Assembly (NCBI RefSeq): GCF_002251735.1
Contig: NZ_NOXS01000030.1
Coordinates: forward strand, 1-64,000
Direction: 5' to 3'
DNA length: 64,000 nt
From: Elstera cyanobacteriorum
Lineage (GTDB): Bacteria > Pseudomonadota > Alphaproteobacteria > Elsterales > Elsteraceae
Shown here: in pieces, positions 42,703-52,099 of the stretch
Numbering within the stretch: position 1 is the first letter of the stretch
Layout of the letters: each line of letters starts with the position of its first letter
Made by a program: the position numbers and the translations under genes
Notes under the pieces: generated by a model
The model's database searches: none
Seen by the model: the letters and a program-made list of their open reading frames with translations, nothing else
What the model was told of the DNA's origin: nothing

Positions 42703-44451
42703 TTACGCGGTCTTAACGAGGTTGGTCACCGGCGTGAACCCGCGAACGCCCTTGGTAGCGGTACCGAGAGCATAATTTCCGTTGTACACCTGCACGGCTA
42801 ACTGAGCCGACTTCTGGCTGGTCGGGTTCTTTTCAACCGCCGTCAGAACGTCGTTCTTATCGCGCGTCACCAGCAGGGGGCGCGTGCTGCCCTTATTATT
42901 GTAAACCTGAAGCATACCAGCGATGCCGTCGACCGTCGCGCCCGCCGTCGTCGGGCGACCAACCGCCTGGATACGACGATTGGCAACGTCGAGCGTCACG
43001 GTCGGACCGTTCGTGCGATCACTGACGGCCTGAAGCGTCAGAACGCCATTGGCCAGCAGATAGTTCGGCCCGGTTTGGCGTGCGGATTGAGCGTTCTGCG
43101 TCCCGGCAGCGATCTGCTCGGTAATCGTCGCGCCTTTAACGCTGAAGTTCGGTGCCGACAACTTGCCTTTGCTATTGGTCGAGGTCGAAACCCCAACGCT
43201 GTAGGCCTGAACATCAATAGTGCCATTAGCCCGCAGACCAATATTGCTGGTCGTATTGGTGCTGTTGGACCGGTTCAGAACCTGTTGCGCCGGGTTAGCC
43301 GTATCGGCCTTCACAACGAAGCTGGTCGTCCGCTCGGTCGCACCGCCGCCCAACGTACCGTCCGACTTCAGCCAGCTTGCCTGGCTGTAGAGGGTCGTGC
43401 TGCCGCTGGTCACGGTCGTCCCGACACCCTTGAAGGTCGAAGAACGATCCGTGGTCGAGGCCGTATCCACCGTACCGTCATTGCGGCTGACGACGTTCGA
43501 GCTTAGCGCCTTCTCCGTAATCGTCACATTGCCGACGGTCGGGTTGGTCCCGCCGCTGGTATCGGTCGTCGTGATGTTTGTGCTGACCCGACGAGTCGAG
43601 ACCACCGTCTGCCCATTGCTATTGCTCGCGGCCACGACGTCATCGACACGGCTGACCTTCAGCGTGCCGGTAGCCTTATCAACAACCGAGGTTTCGCTAG
43701 CTTCGCTCTGCGTCGTGCCAATCACCTCGCCTGCCGCGTTCTTAACAACCGAGGTCAGAACTTCGCGCAACGATTTCTGGACGTTCCCATCCTTATTGGT
43801 GCTGTAAACGATCACGCGGTTGCGCTGTTCGTAGGTCGTATTGCTATCGGCAGAGTTCGTAATAACCGCCGAGATCGTGAAGCTCTGGGTCAGCGTGCCT
43901 TTGGCCGCGTCGGCCGTGGACACCGCTTCGGTGGTTTCACGGCGCACGGTGTCGGCAATCGCCGTTCCGCTCTTCTGATACCCGCTGCTTTCGCGGATAA
44001 CAGTTTCGCTAAAGCTGCGCTGAACGCCAATCCCATTATTGTTCTTCGCTGCAGTCCCTTGGACCGTGCGCGACAGAATAGTGGTTTCAGTGCTGCGCTG
44101 TGTACCGTTTTCCAGCGTGCGCGTCTGGTTAGTCGTCGTCGGCGCGGCCTGCGTGTAGCTAGCCGTAGCACCGATGGCGTTCAGCACCTTGGCGCTAGTA
44201 TTATCTTTAATGCCCTGTACCGTTCCCTTGAACCGGGCATCGGCACCATACATGAGCAGCAACGAGTCGGCACGGTCGGCAAGCGACACGGTATCGTTCA
44301 GCGCGGTTGCCTGGCCCAGAGTGTTGCTGGCTTCTGCTGTATTGACCGGCGCGCTGGACTTAGGAGCCGTGCCCAAACCCTTACGGACGGCGGCTTCGGC
44401 AGCACCGATGTACTTGTCGATCGACCCCAGGACCGGCGAAATATCAGCCAT
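42703..44451 (-). CDS. Ser/Thr/Asn-rich beta-repeat protein, unknown
   Basis: About 582 residues without Cys or His and with a single Trp. A short helical head (ISPVLGSIDKYIGAAEAAVRKGL) is followed by about 500 residues of Thr/Ser/Asn/Val-rich segments with a strand-turn pattern, such as TVDTASTTDRSSTFKG and STNTTSNIGLRANG. There is no signal peptide. The composition is typical of extracellular fibres, S-layer or type I-secreted proteins, but no RTX repeats are seen. GGAG lies 6 bases before the ATG at 44451. It has its own terminator and sits inside the EPS locus, so a matrix or surface role is plausible but unproven. Confidence 0.75.
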   Translation of the reverse strand: MADISPVLGSIDKYIGAAEAAVRKGLGTAPKSSAPVNTAEASNTLGQATALNDTVSLADRADSLLLMYGADARFKGTVQGIKDNTSAKVLNAIGATASYTQAAPTTTNQTRTLENGTQRSTETTILSRTVQGTAAKNNNGIGVQRSFSETVIRESSGYQKSGTAIADTVRRETTEAVSTADAAKGTLTQSFTISAVITNSADSNTTYEQRNRVIVYSTNKDGNVQKSLREVLTSVVKNAAGEVIGTTQSEASETSVVDKATGTLKVSRVDDVVAASNSNGQTVVSTRRVSTNITTTDTSGGTNPTVGNVTITEKALSSNVVSRNDGTVDTASTTDRSSTFKGVGTTVTSGSTTLYSQASWLKSDGTLGGGATERTTSFVVKADTANPAQQVLNRSNSTNTTSNIGLRANGTIDVQAYSVGVSTSTNSKGKLSAPNFSVKGATITEQIAAGTQNAQSARQTGPNYLLANGVLTLQAVSDRTNGPTVTLDVANRRIQAVGRPTTAGATVDGIAGMLQVYNNKGSTRPLLVTRDKNDVLTAVEKNPTSQKSAQLAVQVYNGNYALGTATKGVRGFTPVTNLVKTA

Positions 44452-44653
44452 TTTCAACTCCATCCGGCGCCCTGCCGGGTTAACATCGGTGCAAGCGGCC
44501 TTCTGCCAGCCCGCTCTTTCATACCTGCACGTTAATGCAATGCTCTTAACAGTTAGTTAAAATTCTTCACGATTTCGAGAGAAGACTTCTTCAAATTTCG
44601 GGATGAGCCCCGCAAGCGGCGCATGCCTTACGCTGCTTGATCTGCCTGGCACG

Positions 44654-46102
44654 CTATGCTTCGGGAGGCAGGGAGGGATGAGCCGTTTTTAAAAAATCTA
44701 GCAAACCCAAGGCGGTAGCGTCCAAAGCGCTTGAGTCGACCCGCCCCTGCTGCACCTCGCGGGCCAGCCGGTCGGGGAAGCCTTCGAAGGTGATGGCATG
44801 GACACGTGCCAGAAAACTGCGGCATTCCGCCTCGTGCCGGGCCTGGGATATTTCCGACAAGGGCGTTAACAAACGCTGGATCGGCCAGCTTAACGGATCG
44901 GGGAAATCGGCCGCCGAAATCCGCATTAACGGGTCGAAGAACAGCGGCATAAGCGCCACCGCCGGTCGGCCCATCAGCGCCGCCTCGTACCCAACCGTGC
45001 CGGTGATCGTGACCACGAGATCGGCGCGTTTTAATAAATCGAAGGTGCTGGCCGCCGGATCGATCAGCCGAACATTGGGCAAAGCGCCGATCTGCCGCAG
45101 CCACCCGGGGGAGCGGTCACCGAGCCAATCGGGGTGTTCCTTCACCCAAAGTTCGTGGCTGGCGGGCAGCAGCCGGGACAATCGTTCGATCAGATGGGCT
45201 TGATCGGCGTGGGGCGCCCCCAATACATCGACCGAGGCTTCCGGCGCATGGTGCAAACAAAACAGCACGAAACGCCCACTGGCGGGCGGCGGTTCGAAGG
45301 GCGGCGACAGGCGCAGCCGGGCGGCATTCCACGCCAAACGCAGCCGGTCGATCACCGCATCGCGCATCGGTCGAACGGTAATATCATCCCCCGCTTCGGC
45401 CTGGGGGCGCAGGCGGCGGCGTAACTCATCCCACCAATAGCGGCGAAAGCTCATCGCTGACGGATGGCTGGCCGCATAAAAAGGCCGCGCCGGGCGGTTT
45501 CGCCAGGTCGCCAGAAACTCCGCCGCCCAAGCGTCGTCCGCCTCGCCCGGGGCGCGCCAATGCACAAGGCGGTGGGTGATCGGCTCGAAGATACCCCAGC
45601 GTTCAGATGGGATACGCACCGTACTGTAAAAATATGCGCCCCGGCCCTGACTGCGGGCGATCAGCGCCGTCAGCATTTCCCAGGCCCACGTCTGCTCCCC
45701 GAAGCAGGCGACGACATTCTGATCACGCAGAAAACAGTCGATCGCCTGACCGTAGGCGGCCAGAACCCGCCAGGCTCGATCTCTCGGCCACATTTTCATC
45801 AGCCGGTCCATGCGGATCAGCGCGGCGGCGCGCGGGCGGTCTTCTTGCTCCCAGGCGGCTAAAATCGCCTTGGCCATCTCAAGCGGTAGGGATTGGGCGC
45901 TGTCGGTCAGCGTATAAAGCGGCAGGCGGCGGTCGTCCGGCACGCCCTGGTCGGCCAACCAGCGATCCCAACGCTTACCCGGCACCAGCCAGACGCAGCG
46001 ATAGCCCGCCGCCTCCAGCCGATCCGCCAGATGCTTTTGCACGGGAGTCAGGGTCTGGTTCGACAGGAAAGCAATGGTTTGTGGGGGCATGCCGTTCGTC
46101 AT
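44654..46102 (-). CDS. Capsule-synthesis-type glycosyltransferase-like protein
   Basis: A 482-residue soluble protein that resembles capsular polysaccharide synthesis proteins with a GT-B-like C-terminal half. FVLFCLHHAPEASVDVLG (near 270), LWVKEHPDW (near 330) and the Ser/Thr-Gly loop VVTITGTVGYEAALMGRP (near 375) are similar to KpsC/KpsS-type capsule enzymes and related surface-glycan transferases. AAAGGGCGGAG precedes the ATG. It probably adds a sugar or modifies the polymer of this locus. The exact reaction is unknown. Confidence 0.72.
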   Translation of the reverse strand: MTNGMPPQTIAFLSNQTLTPVQKHLADRLEAAGYRCVWLVPGKRWDRWLADQGVPDDRRLPLYTLTDSAQSLPLEMAKAILAAWEQEDRPRAAALIRMDRLMKMWPRDRAWRVLAAYGQAIDCFLRDQNVVACFGEQTWAWEMLTALIARSQGRGAYFYSTVRIPSERWGIFEPITHRLVHWRAPGEADDAWAAEFLATWRNRPARPFYAASHPSAMSFRRYWWDELRRRLRPQAEAGDDITVRPMRDAVIDRLRLAWNAARLRLSPPFEPPPASGRFVLFCLHHAPEASVDVLGAPHADQAHLIERLSRLLPASHELWVKEHPDWLGDRSPGWLRQIGALPNVRLIDPAASTFDLLKRADLVVTITGTVGYEAALMGRPAVALMPLFFDPLMRISAADFPDPLSWPIQRLLTPLSEISQARHEAECRSFLARVHAITFEGFPDRLAREVQQGRVDSSALDATALGLLDFLKTAHPSLPPEA

Positions 46103-46183
46103 GATGCTCCGCCCTTTCGTTCGCGGTGCTGAATGTCGGGGCGGACCTTATACCGACGCAATCGGCAGAGCGATGAATTCTTC

Positions 46184-47338
46184 TTAAGCAGGCGGCGCCA
46201 GCGGTGGATCGCAGATTACCCGATTCCGCCCCTGATTCTTCGCGGCATAAAGCGCCCGGTCGGCCCGGTCGATGATCGTATCGGCTTCTTCCCCAATCCG
46301 GGCGGCGGTAATCCCTGCCGAGAGGGTAATGCGCCCCAGTGGCTGGGCTGTACTGCGGTTCACCACTTCGCGCGTCGCCACATCGCGGCGGATCGCCTCG
46401 CACAGCTCGAAGACTTTGGCGACGGGCAAGTCGCGGATCAGCAAAGCGAATTCCTCGCCGCCGAACCGATAGGCGCGCCCCAGCTTTTCCACGCGGCGCG
46501 CGAGGCCCTGGGCCACTAACCGCAGCACCTGATCGCCCATGACGTGACCGTGCTGATCGTTGAAATTCTTGAAAAAGTCGATATCGGCCAGCACGAGGCA
46601 GAAGCGCCCATCGGCGCTGCGCAACAGGGCAGATAGATCCTGTTCGAAGCGGCGGCGGTTGGGCAGATGGGTCAACGCATCGGTTTCGGCCGCGATCCGC
46701 GCTTCCGACAGATTGGCCTGCGCCCGCCCGAGTTCGGTCTGCGTACCCGCCAACTCCTCCCGCAGCGCCTTGAGCCGCGCCGAGAGACCGTCGAGCTGCT
46801 CGCGCAAGGCCGTATTTTCACCGATGACCTTATCGGTTTCTTCGGTCAGCAGTCGGATGGCCGATTTCAGGCTGGACGGCGTATCGATGTGGGTGGGCTG
46901 CAAGCCCGCCAGGGTTTCCGCATAGCCGGAATTTGCCTTATCGGCTTGGCTGAGCGCGGCGCTGGCCGCTTCCATAATATCGCCTGCCTCCCCGGACACC
47001 CGGTAGACCAGCGATAACGACGACGGGCGCGTCTCGGCAGGCTTCGCCTCGGGCGTCGGGGCGGGGGCAGGCCCATCGCCGCCCGCCTTAATGCCATTGG
47101 GGAAAAACCGCGCTTGAATGGAATCCAGCGCCCCGGGTTGGGCCAGCATACCCGCCTGCGCCAGTTCGGCCATCGCTTCCGGCAACCCTTCCACCGTCCC
47201 GCCGGTGGCATGATACCACAGCGCGTAATTTTCCGGGGTCGGCGGCGCGCCGGTCAGGATCAACCGATCCCAGGCCATGCGGCCAATATCCCAAAGTCGC
47301 TTGCTGACTTTTTGCACGGTGGCGTTCCAAGTCCTCAT
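46184..47338 (-). CDS. Diguanylate cyclase (GGEEF)
   Basis: A 384-residue cytosolic protein with an unusual N-terminal region (residues 1-120: helical, with a proline-rich linker), a coiled coil at about 150-205, and a GGDEF domain at 210-375. The signature is RFGGEEFALLI, competent for making c-di-GMP, with DIDFFKNFND as metal site. The residues where an RxxD inhibitory site would be read EKLG, so product inhibition of the usual kind is probably absent. It lies near the exopolysaccharide locus and may influence it. Confidence 0.93.
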   Translation of the reverse strand: MRTWNATVQKVSKRLWDIGRMAWDRLILTGAPPTPENYALWYHATGGTVEGLPEAMAELAQAGMLAQPGALDSIQARFFPNGIKAGGDGPAPAPTPEAKPAETRPSSLSLVYRVSGEAGDIMEAASAALSQADKANSGYAETLAGLQPTHIDTPSSLKSAIRLLTEETDKVIGENTALREQLDGLSARLKALREELAGTQTELGRAQANLSEARIAAETDALTHLPNRRRFEQDLSALLRSADGRFCLVLADIDFFKNFNDQHGHVMGDQVLRLVAQGLARRVEKLGRAYRFGGEEFALLIRDLPVAKVFELCEAIRRDVATREVVNRSTAQPLGRITLSAGITAARIGEEADTIIDRADRALYAAKNQGRNRVICDPPLAPPA

Positions 47339-47457
47339 CTTTTACGTGAGGATAGGCGGACAACGTTAATTTTTCCACACGAATGCAGGCGGGGACGAAA
47401 ATATGTCGGCCTGCGGAAAAGGTTGCCAGGCGGCGGGCGGGCGCTACACTCCGATCT

Positions 47458-48474
47458 ATGGCATCCCATAAAATCATCAATCTCGCCCTTCAGGGCGGCG
47501 GATCGCACGGCGCTTTCACCTGGGGGGTCTGCGACCGGCTTCTAGAAGATGAGCGCCTTGAAATCGAAGGCATCGTCGGCACCTCGGCCGGGGCAATGAA
47601 TGCCGCCGTGCTCGCCGATGGCTATGCCGCAGACGGCCGGGACGGCGCGCGCGCCGCCCTTCGAAACTTCTGGACCCAGGTCGGCGAAAGCGGGCGCTAC
47701 AGCCCCTTGCAGCGCTCGATCTGGGAGGCGATGCGCGGCGGCTGGCGGGTCGATGATTCGCCGGGCTTCTTTTGGTTCGACCTTTGGACTCGGCTGTTTT
47801 CGCCCTACCAGTGGAACCCAAGCAATTATAACCCGCTGCGCGACGTGCTGCAAAAATCGGTCGATTTCGACCGGTTGCGCACGGTCGGCGGGATCAAGCT
47901 GTTTATCTGCGCCACCAATGTGCGCAGCGGCAAAGTTCGGGTCTTTGAAAAGCATGAGGTGACCTGCGAGGCGCTGATGGCGTCGGCCTGCCTGCCGTTT
48001 CTGTTCAAGGCCGTGCAGATCGACGGCGAGGCCTATTGGGACGGCGGCTATATGGGCAACCCCGCCATCTTTCCGCTGATCTATAATTGCACCAGTTCCG
48101 ATGTGGTGTTGGTGCAGATCAACCCGATGTACCGGGAGGATATCCCGACGACGGGCCGCGACATCATCGACCGGGTGGGGGAGATCAGCTTCAACTCCTC
48201 GCTGATGCGCGAGATGCGGGCGATCCATTTCGTCTCCCGGCTGATCGACGGCGGCCACTTGGCGCCGGAGCAGTATAAACAGCTCAATATGCATATGATC
48301 GCCTCGGAACAGGAACTGGCGGCCCTTGGCGCCTCCAGCAAACTCTCGTCGGAACCGGCGTTTCTGGAGCATCTTTTCACCATCGGCCGCGCCACCGCCG
48401 ACCGTTGGCTCGCGGCGCATTTCGACGATCTCAACCATCGCTCCACCCTCGATCTGGCGAAGACCTTCTTCTAA
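47458..48474 (+). CDS. Patatin-like phospholipase
   Basis: A 338-residue serine lipase-fold protein. Oxyanion block GGGSHGAFTWGV is near residue 13, nucleophile elbow GTSAGAMNA near 43, and the dyad Asp in DGGYMGNP near 198. It is similar in size to bacterial patatins that hydrolyse phospholipids or acyl esters. No signal peptide, so it acts in the cytoplasm or is secreted by another route. The ATG at 47458 starts MASHKI; the upstream extension is unlikely. The stop shares one base with the start of the HAD gene (TAATG). Confidence 0.9.
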   Translation: MASHKIINLALQGGGSHGAFTWGVCDRLLEDERLEIEGIVGTSAGAMNAAVLADGYAADGRDGARAALRNFWTQVGESGRYSPLQRSIWEAMRGGWRVDDSPGFFWFDLWTRLFSPYQWNPSNYNPLRDVLQKSVDFDRLRTVGGIKLFICATNVRSGKVRVFEKHEVTCEALMASACLPFLFKAVQIDGEAYWDGGYMGNPAIFPLIYNCTSSDVVLVQINPMYREDIPTTGRDIIDRVGEISFNSSLMREMRAIHFVSRLIDGGHLAPEQYKQLNMHMIASEQELAALGASSKLSSEPAFLEHLFTIGRATADRWLAAHFDDLNHRSTLDLAKTFF

Positions 48475-49178
48475 TGACCGATGCCCCGATGCTGGCCTTC
48501 GATGCCGACGATACCCTGTGGCATAATGAGAGTTTCTTTGCGCTGACGGAAGAAGCCTTCGGCCAGTTACTCGCCCCCTATGCCGACCCGGAGGCGCTGA
48601 AGGAGCGGTTAACCCAAACCGAGCGCCGCAATCTTGGCGTCTTCGGCTACGGGGTGAAGGGCTATACGCTGTCGATGATCGAAACCGCCATCGAGGTGAC
48701 GGAAGGCGCCGTCCCCGCCAGCGTGCTGCAAGCCTTGCTCGATCTCGGGAAGGAGATGATGGCCCATCCGGTCACCCTGCTCGACGGGGTGGGGGATGTT
48801 CTGGAGGATCTGGCCCGCCACTATCCGCTGATGCTGATCACCAAGGGCGATTTGTTCCATCAGGAAGATAAGGTCGCCCGTTCCGGCCTCGCCGATCTGT
48901 TTTCGGCAGTGGAGATTGTCAGCGAGAAGGATGTGCCGACCTATGCCCGCGTTTTTGGCCGCCACGGAGTTGCGCCCGACCGGCTGGCGATGATCGGCAA
49001 TTCACTGAAGTCGGACGTGCTGCCGATCCTAGAGGTTGGCGGCTGGGGGGTGCATATCCCCTATCACCTAACCTGGGCGCATGAGGCCGCCCCAGAACCG
49101 CTCGGCCATCCGCGCTATGTGCGCCTTGCGGATATTCGCGACGTGCCCGACTGGGTGGGGGCGCAGTTTCCGCTATAG
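48474..49178 (+). CDS. HAD family hydrolase
   Basis: A 234-residue phosphatase-like protein. Motif I is FDADDTLW near residue 9, motif II LITKGD near 122, motif III Lys region SEKDVPTYARVF, and motif IV GNSLKSDVLP near 180. The helical cap insertion between I and II is of the phosphoglycolate-phosphatase type. The substrate is unknown. It overlaps the patatin stop by one base, indicating coupling, and its end overlaps the convergent oxygenase gene by 6 bases. Confidence 0.9.
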   Translation: MTDAPMLAFDADDTLWHNESFFALTEEAFGQLLAPYADPEALKERLTQTERRNLGVFGYGVKGYTLSMIETAIEVTEGAVPASVLQALLDLGKEMMAHPVTLLDGVGDVLEDLARHYPLMLITKGDLFHQEDKVARSGLADLFSAVEIVSEKDVPTYARVFGRHGVAPDRLAMIGNSLKSDVLPILEVGGWGVHIPYHLTWAHEAAPEPLGHPRYVRLADIRDVPDWVGAQFPL

Positions 49179-49853
49179 GGCATCGTGAAAGATGATGCCC
49201 AGCGTCAGCCGTTCGCCGCGCGTGACCGTGGCGACACCGTGTTTCATCTGCACCCGATAGGGGCCGCGCGCACCCTGCACCGGGCGGTCGCGCACGGCAA
49301 AGGCCAGCGCTTCCCCTTGGGCAAGCGAGAAAACCTCGGCGCGCGACTGCCGGCGCGGGCGCTGTTCGACCAGCACGAAGGCGCCGCCGTCATAATCCGC
49401 CGGGTCCGACAGGGCGATGACCACCTGGATTGGAAAGCTGATTGCGCCGTAGAGATCCTGGTGCAGACAATTATAGTCCCCCGTCCGGTAGCGCAGCAGC
49501 AGCGGCGTCGGGCGGGTCTGCCCTGCCGCGTGGCAGCATGCCGTGAACTCGATAAGGGTCGGCGGATAGGTGGCCTCCCCCACGCGCGCCGCCCAGTCAT
49601 TCGCCACCGGGACCAGCGCGGCATAGAGCGTCTCGCGCAGACGGGCCACGATCTCCGGCAGCGGATCGGCGAAATATTGATACTCCCCCTGGCCGAAGCC
49701 GTGGCGGGCCATGACCACTCGACTGCGGAACCGGTCCGGCTGATCATAAAGCGCGCGCAGGGCTAAACACTCGTCAGCGGACAGCAGGCGCCCCAACCGG
49801 GCGGCCCCGTCGCGCGTTAGGCTGTCGCGGTCGGCGGGAAGCAGTTCAGTCAT
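49173..49853 (-). CDS. 2OG-Fe(II) oxygenase, prolyl-hydroxylase-like
   Basis: A 226-residue protein with the jelly-roll oxygenase triad: CLHQDLYG (His-x-Asp) near residue 135 and MKHGVATVTRGERL (His, then Arg for 2-oxoglutarate) near 205. It belongs to the group annotated as DUF2086-like oxygenases. The substrate is unknown. The ATG at 49853 has AGAGGA upstream; a longer reading from 49919 lacks support. It is divergent from pdxJ with about 100 bases between. Confidence 0.85.
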   Translation of the reverse strand: MTELLPADRDSLTRDGAARLGRLLSADECLALRALYDQPDRFRSRVVMARHGFGQGEYQYFADPLPEIVARLRETLYAALVPVANDWAARVGEATYPPTLIEFTACCHAAGQTRPTPLLLRYRTGDYNCLHQDLYGAISFPIQVVIALSDPADYDGGAFVLVEQRPRRQSRAEVFSLAQGEALAFAVRDRPVQGARGPYRVQMKHGVATVTRGERLTLGIIFHDAL

Positions 49854-49957
49854 GCCGGATATCCTCTTGGTTTGCACCGGCACCCATCCCATCATGCCCG
49901 CACCGGCAGCGCTGCCCACTTCTTGCGCTGTCGTTCACACGGGAAGGAAACGTGGCG

Positions 49958-50686
49958 ATGACCCGGCTGAGCGTTAATCTCAATAAGGTCTGTCTGGTGC
50001 GCAACTCACGCGGCGGCAACCACCCCGATCCGCTGGCGATTGCGCGGATTTGCCTGGATGCCGGGGCGGCGGGCCTGACCCTGCACCCGCGTGCCGATGC
50101 ACGCCATGCCCGGCTGGACGATGTGATTGCCTTCATGACCCTGCCGGAAGTGGCAAGCGGCGCGGCGGAATTGAACGTCGAGGGCGACCTGCGGCCCGAA
50201 CTGATGCGCTGTGCGTTGGAAGCGGGGGCGCATCAGTTTACCGTCGTGCCGGTCACGCCGGGCGAAGTCACCTCCTCGCGCGGCTGGCGGGCCTATGACG
50301 ATCACGAGGCGCTGGCGGCGGCGGTGCGCTTTTTCAATGGCCAGATGCGGGTTTCGGTGTTTTGCGACGCGACGAAAACCTCCGTCGCCTATGCCGCCCG
50401 CGCCGGGGCCGATGCGGTGGAATTCTATACCGGCGCCTTTGCCCAGGCCTATGGCACCCCGGACGGCGAGGCGCTACTGGAAGACCTGGGCGTCGCCGCC
50501 GATTATGCGCGCGAACTCGGCCTGCGCATCCACGCCGGGCATGATCTCGATACCGTCAACCTGCCCGCCTGCCTCGCCCGCCTGCGCCCGGACGAAGTGT
50601 CGATCGGCCATGCCATTATGGCGGAAGCGCTGGTCGATGGGTTTGAGGCGGTGGTGAAGCGCTATCTGGCGGTGACGGCTGGTTAG
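49958..50686 (+). CDS. pdxJ: Pyridoxine 5'-phosphate synthase
   Basis: A 242-residue TIM-barrel enzyme that condenses 1-deoxyxylulose 5-phosphate with 3-amino-2-oxopropyl phosphate to give pyridoxine phosphate (vitamin B6). Family blocks are RLSVNLNKVCLVRN, LTLHPRADARHA, NVEGDLRPEL, AGADAVEFYTGAFA and IHAGHDLDTVNLP. The usual GGHHHT-type N-terminus is altered. GGAAGGAAA precedes both the GTG at 49952 and the ATG at 49958; the latter is chosen. It appears monocistronic. Confidence 0.93.
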   Translation: MTRLSVNLNKVCLVRNSRGGNHPDPLAIARICLDAGAAGLTLHPRADARHARLDDVIAFMTLPEVASGAAELNVEGDLRPELMRCALEAGAHQFTVVPVTPGEVTSSRGWRAYDDHEALAAAVRFFNGQMRVSVFCDATKTSVAYAARAGADAVEFYTGAFAQAYGTPDGEALLEDLGVAADYARELGLRIHAGHDLDTVNLPACLARLRPDEVSIGHAIMAEALVDGFEAVVKRYLAVTAG

Positions 50687-50687
50687 C

Positions 50688-51098
50688 TCAACTGCTCGAA
50701 TGATCTCTCAATTGGGCCAGCCGTTTCTGGATAATTTTGGCTGCCTCCGAACTACCCTGACCAGCCGCTTTTAACTCGTCTAAAGCTGCTGTCAGGGTGG
50801 TGATTTCTTGTTTGGCCGCCTTTTCTTTTTGCGTCGGAAATTTTGTTTTTTGGATTAAGGTCACCGCGAATAAAATTCCAAAAATGATAAAAGATAACTT
50901 GTCGGTCGAAATATAATTCACCAAAGGTGCAATTATCTCACGAACTGGCGTAAACGCTCCCCAATTCGATATTTTGATGAACCCCGATAGAGGTATCCAC
51001 AAAAACAGAAAAATAAAGAGCACCGAACGGATCACAACGAGAATGCGGGCGACACGCTCATTCAAGTCATTTGCAGTTGTTTCAACGCTGCCGAGCAT
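50688..51098 (-). CDS. Small two-TM membrane protein with coiled-coil tail
   Basis: A 136-residue protein with TM helices at about 20-42 and 65-84, and a C-terminal helix rich in Lys, Glu and Ala (about 92-130) that should form a coiled coil. Codon use and base composition are clearly more AT-rich than both neighbours, for example the run near 50830-50950, which suggests recent acquisition. Not recognised. It converges on pdxJ with one base between stops. GGGAGGT is just before the ATG. Confidence 0.65.
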   Translation of the reverse strand: MLGSVETTANDLNERVARILVVIRSVLFIFLFLWIPLSGFIKISNWGAFTPVREIIAPLVNYISTDKLSFIIFGILFAVTLIQKTKFPTQKEKAAKQEITTLTAALDELKAAGQGSSEAAKIIQKRLAQLRDHSSS

Positions 51099-51253
51099 GG
51101 TGACCTCCCGTGGGGCTGGCTAGTTGTCCAGACTCCAAATTAAACATCGGATTATCCTGCCCTTCTTCCGTCACTTTTTCCAGCCAAGGTAGCGCTCTGG
51201 TCTTCCCACCTGGCCCCTTGCGTTGTCATACGTCGATCCGGCATAAAGAACCC

Positions 51254-52096
51254 ATGTCTAAGCTTCTGAAATCCCTCCCGGCCCGCCTCGCTACAGGGGC
51301 GCTGATCCTCCCCTTCCTGCTGCCGCTGCCCGTGCAGGCGCAAAGCAAGGATGAGATTGAGGAAGCGCAGAAGATTCTGATGCTGATGGGCCATTTCACC
51401 CGCCGCCCGACCGGGGAAATGACGCCGCCGACCGTCGAAGGGCTGCAAAAATTCCAGGCGCAGGCAAAGCTGCCGGTGACCGGCAAGCTCGATGCCGCGA
51501 CGCTGAACGCCCTGCGCCAAACGCGCGATACGAAGTTCAGCAGCGCGCTCAGCCTTGAAAGCGCCCAGAAGCGCCAGCAGCAGGCTGCCGCCGCGGCAGC
51601 CGCCCCGCCGCCGAAAGTGGCCGCCGCGCCGCAGGCTTCCGTCTCCGGCCAAAGCCTCGGCGGGTCACAGAGCGTGATTACCGGCTATGGTCAGCGGGGC
51701 AGTATCGAGGCCCCCTCGGTGACCGGCGGCACCCCTTCGCGTGCCGCCCCCCCTTTGCCCAGCGCCCCGCACGCCAGCGGCCAGCACAGCAGCTCCGCGC
51801 CGATTCTGCCGCCCGGCATCAGCAACCGCCCGCCCGTCTCGCAGCGGACGCAAACCGGGCCGGGCGTGGCAGCCGTCCCGCAGGAAGAGGTGCAGATCAC
51901 CCGAACGATCACCACGCCGCCGCCCGCCCTGCCAAAACCCGCTGACGAGCAAAGCGTTTTCAGCTTCTGGCCGTGGTTGACCGTGCCGGGGATCGTCGGG
52001 ATTTTTGGCTGGATCATTTGGCAAGCGGGGTTCGCCCGCCCGCGCGGCCCGAACCCATTTCTGGCGCCCGCGCCGCGCCCGGATCGGCCCGCGTAA
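51254..52096 (+). CDS. Peptidoglycan-binding domain protein, C-terminal TM
   Basis: A 280-residue protein with a signal peptide (ending PVQAQ), then a PG_binding_1 domain at about 28-95 (AQKILMLMGHFTRRPTGEMT, GKLDAATLNALR). A long Ala/Pro/Ser-rich linker follows, and a TM helix near 245-265. It would span the periplasm and bind the wall. The catalytic domain of the usual lytic enzymes is absent, so it is probably structural or regulatory. The ATG at 51254 starts the signal peptide. Confidence 0.8.
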   Translation: MSKLLKSLPARLATGALILPFLLPLPVQAQSKDEIEEAQKILMLMGHFTRRPTGEMTPPTVEGLQKFQAQAKLPVTGKLDAATLNALRQTRDTKFSSALSLESAQKRQQQAAAAAAAPPPKVAAAPQASVSGQSLGGSQSVITGYGQRGSIEAPSVTGGTPSRAAPPLPSAPHASGQHSSSAPILPPGISNRPPVSQRTQTGPGVAAVPQEEVQITRTITTPPPALPKPADEQSVFSFWPWLTVPGIVGIFGWIIWQAGFARPRGPNPFLAPAPRPDRPA

Positions 52097-52099
52097 ACC

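Noticed and set aside
42703-44451. Flagellin or RTX adhesin identity for the repetitive protein
   Set aside because: No conserved flagellin ends and no GGxGxD repeats; composition alone is not enough.
44490-44510. Possible sigma-54 promoter for the 582-residue protein (TGGCAG...TTGCA)
   Set aside because: The spacing between the GG and GC elements is three bases too long.
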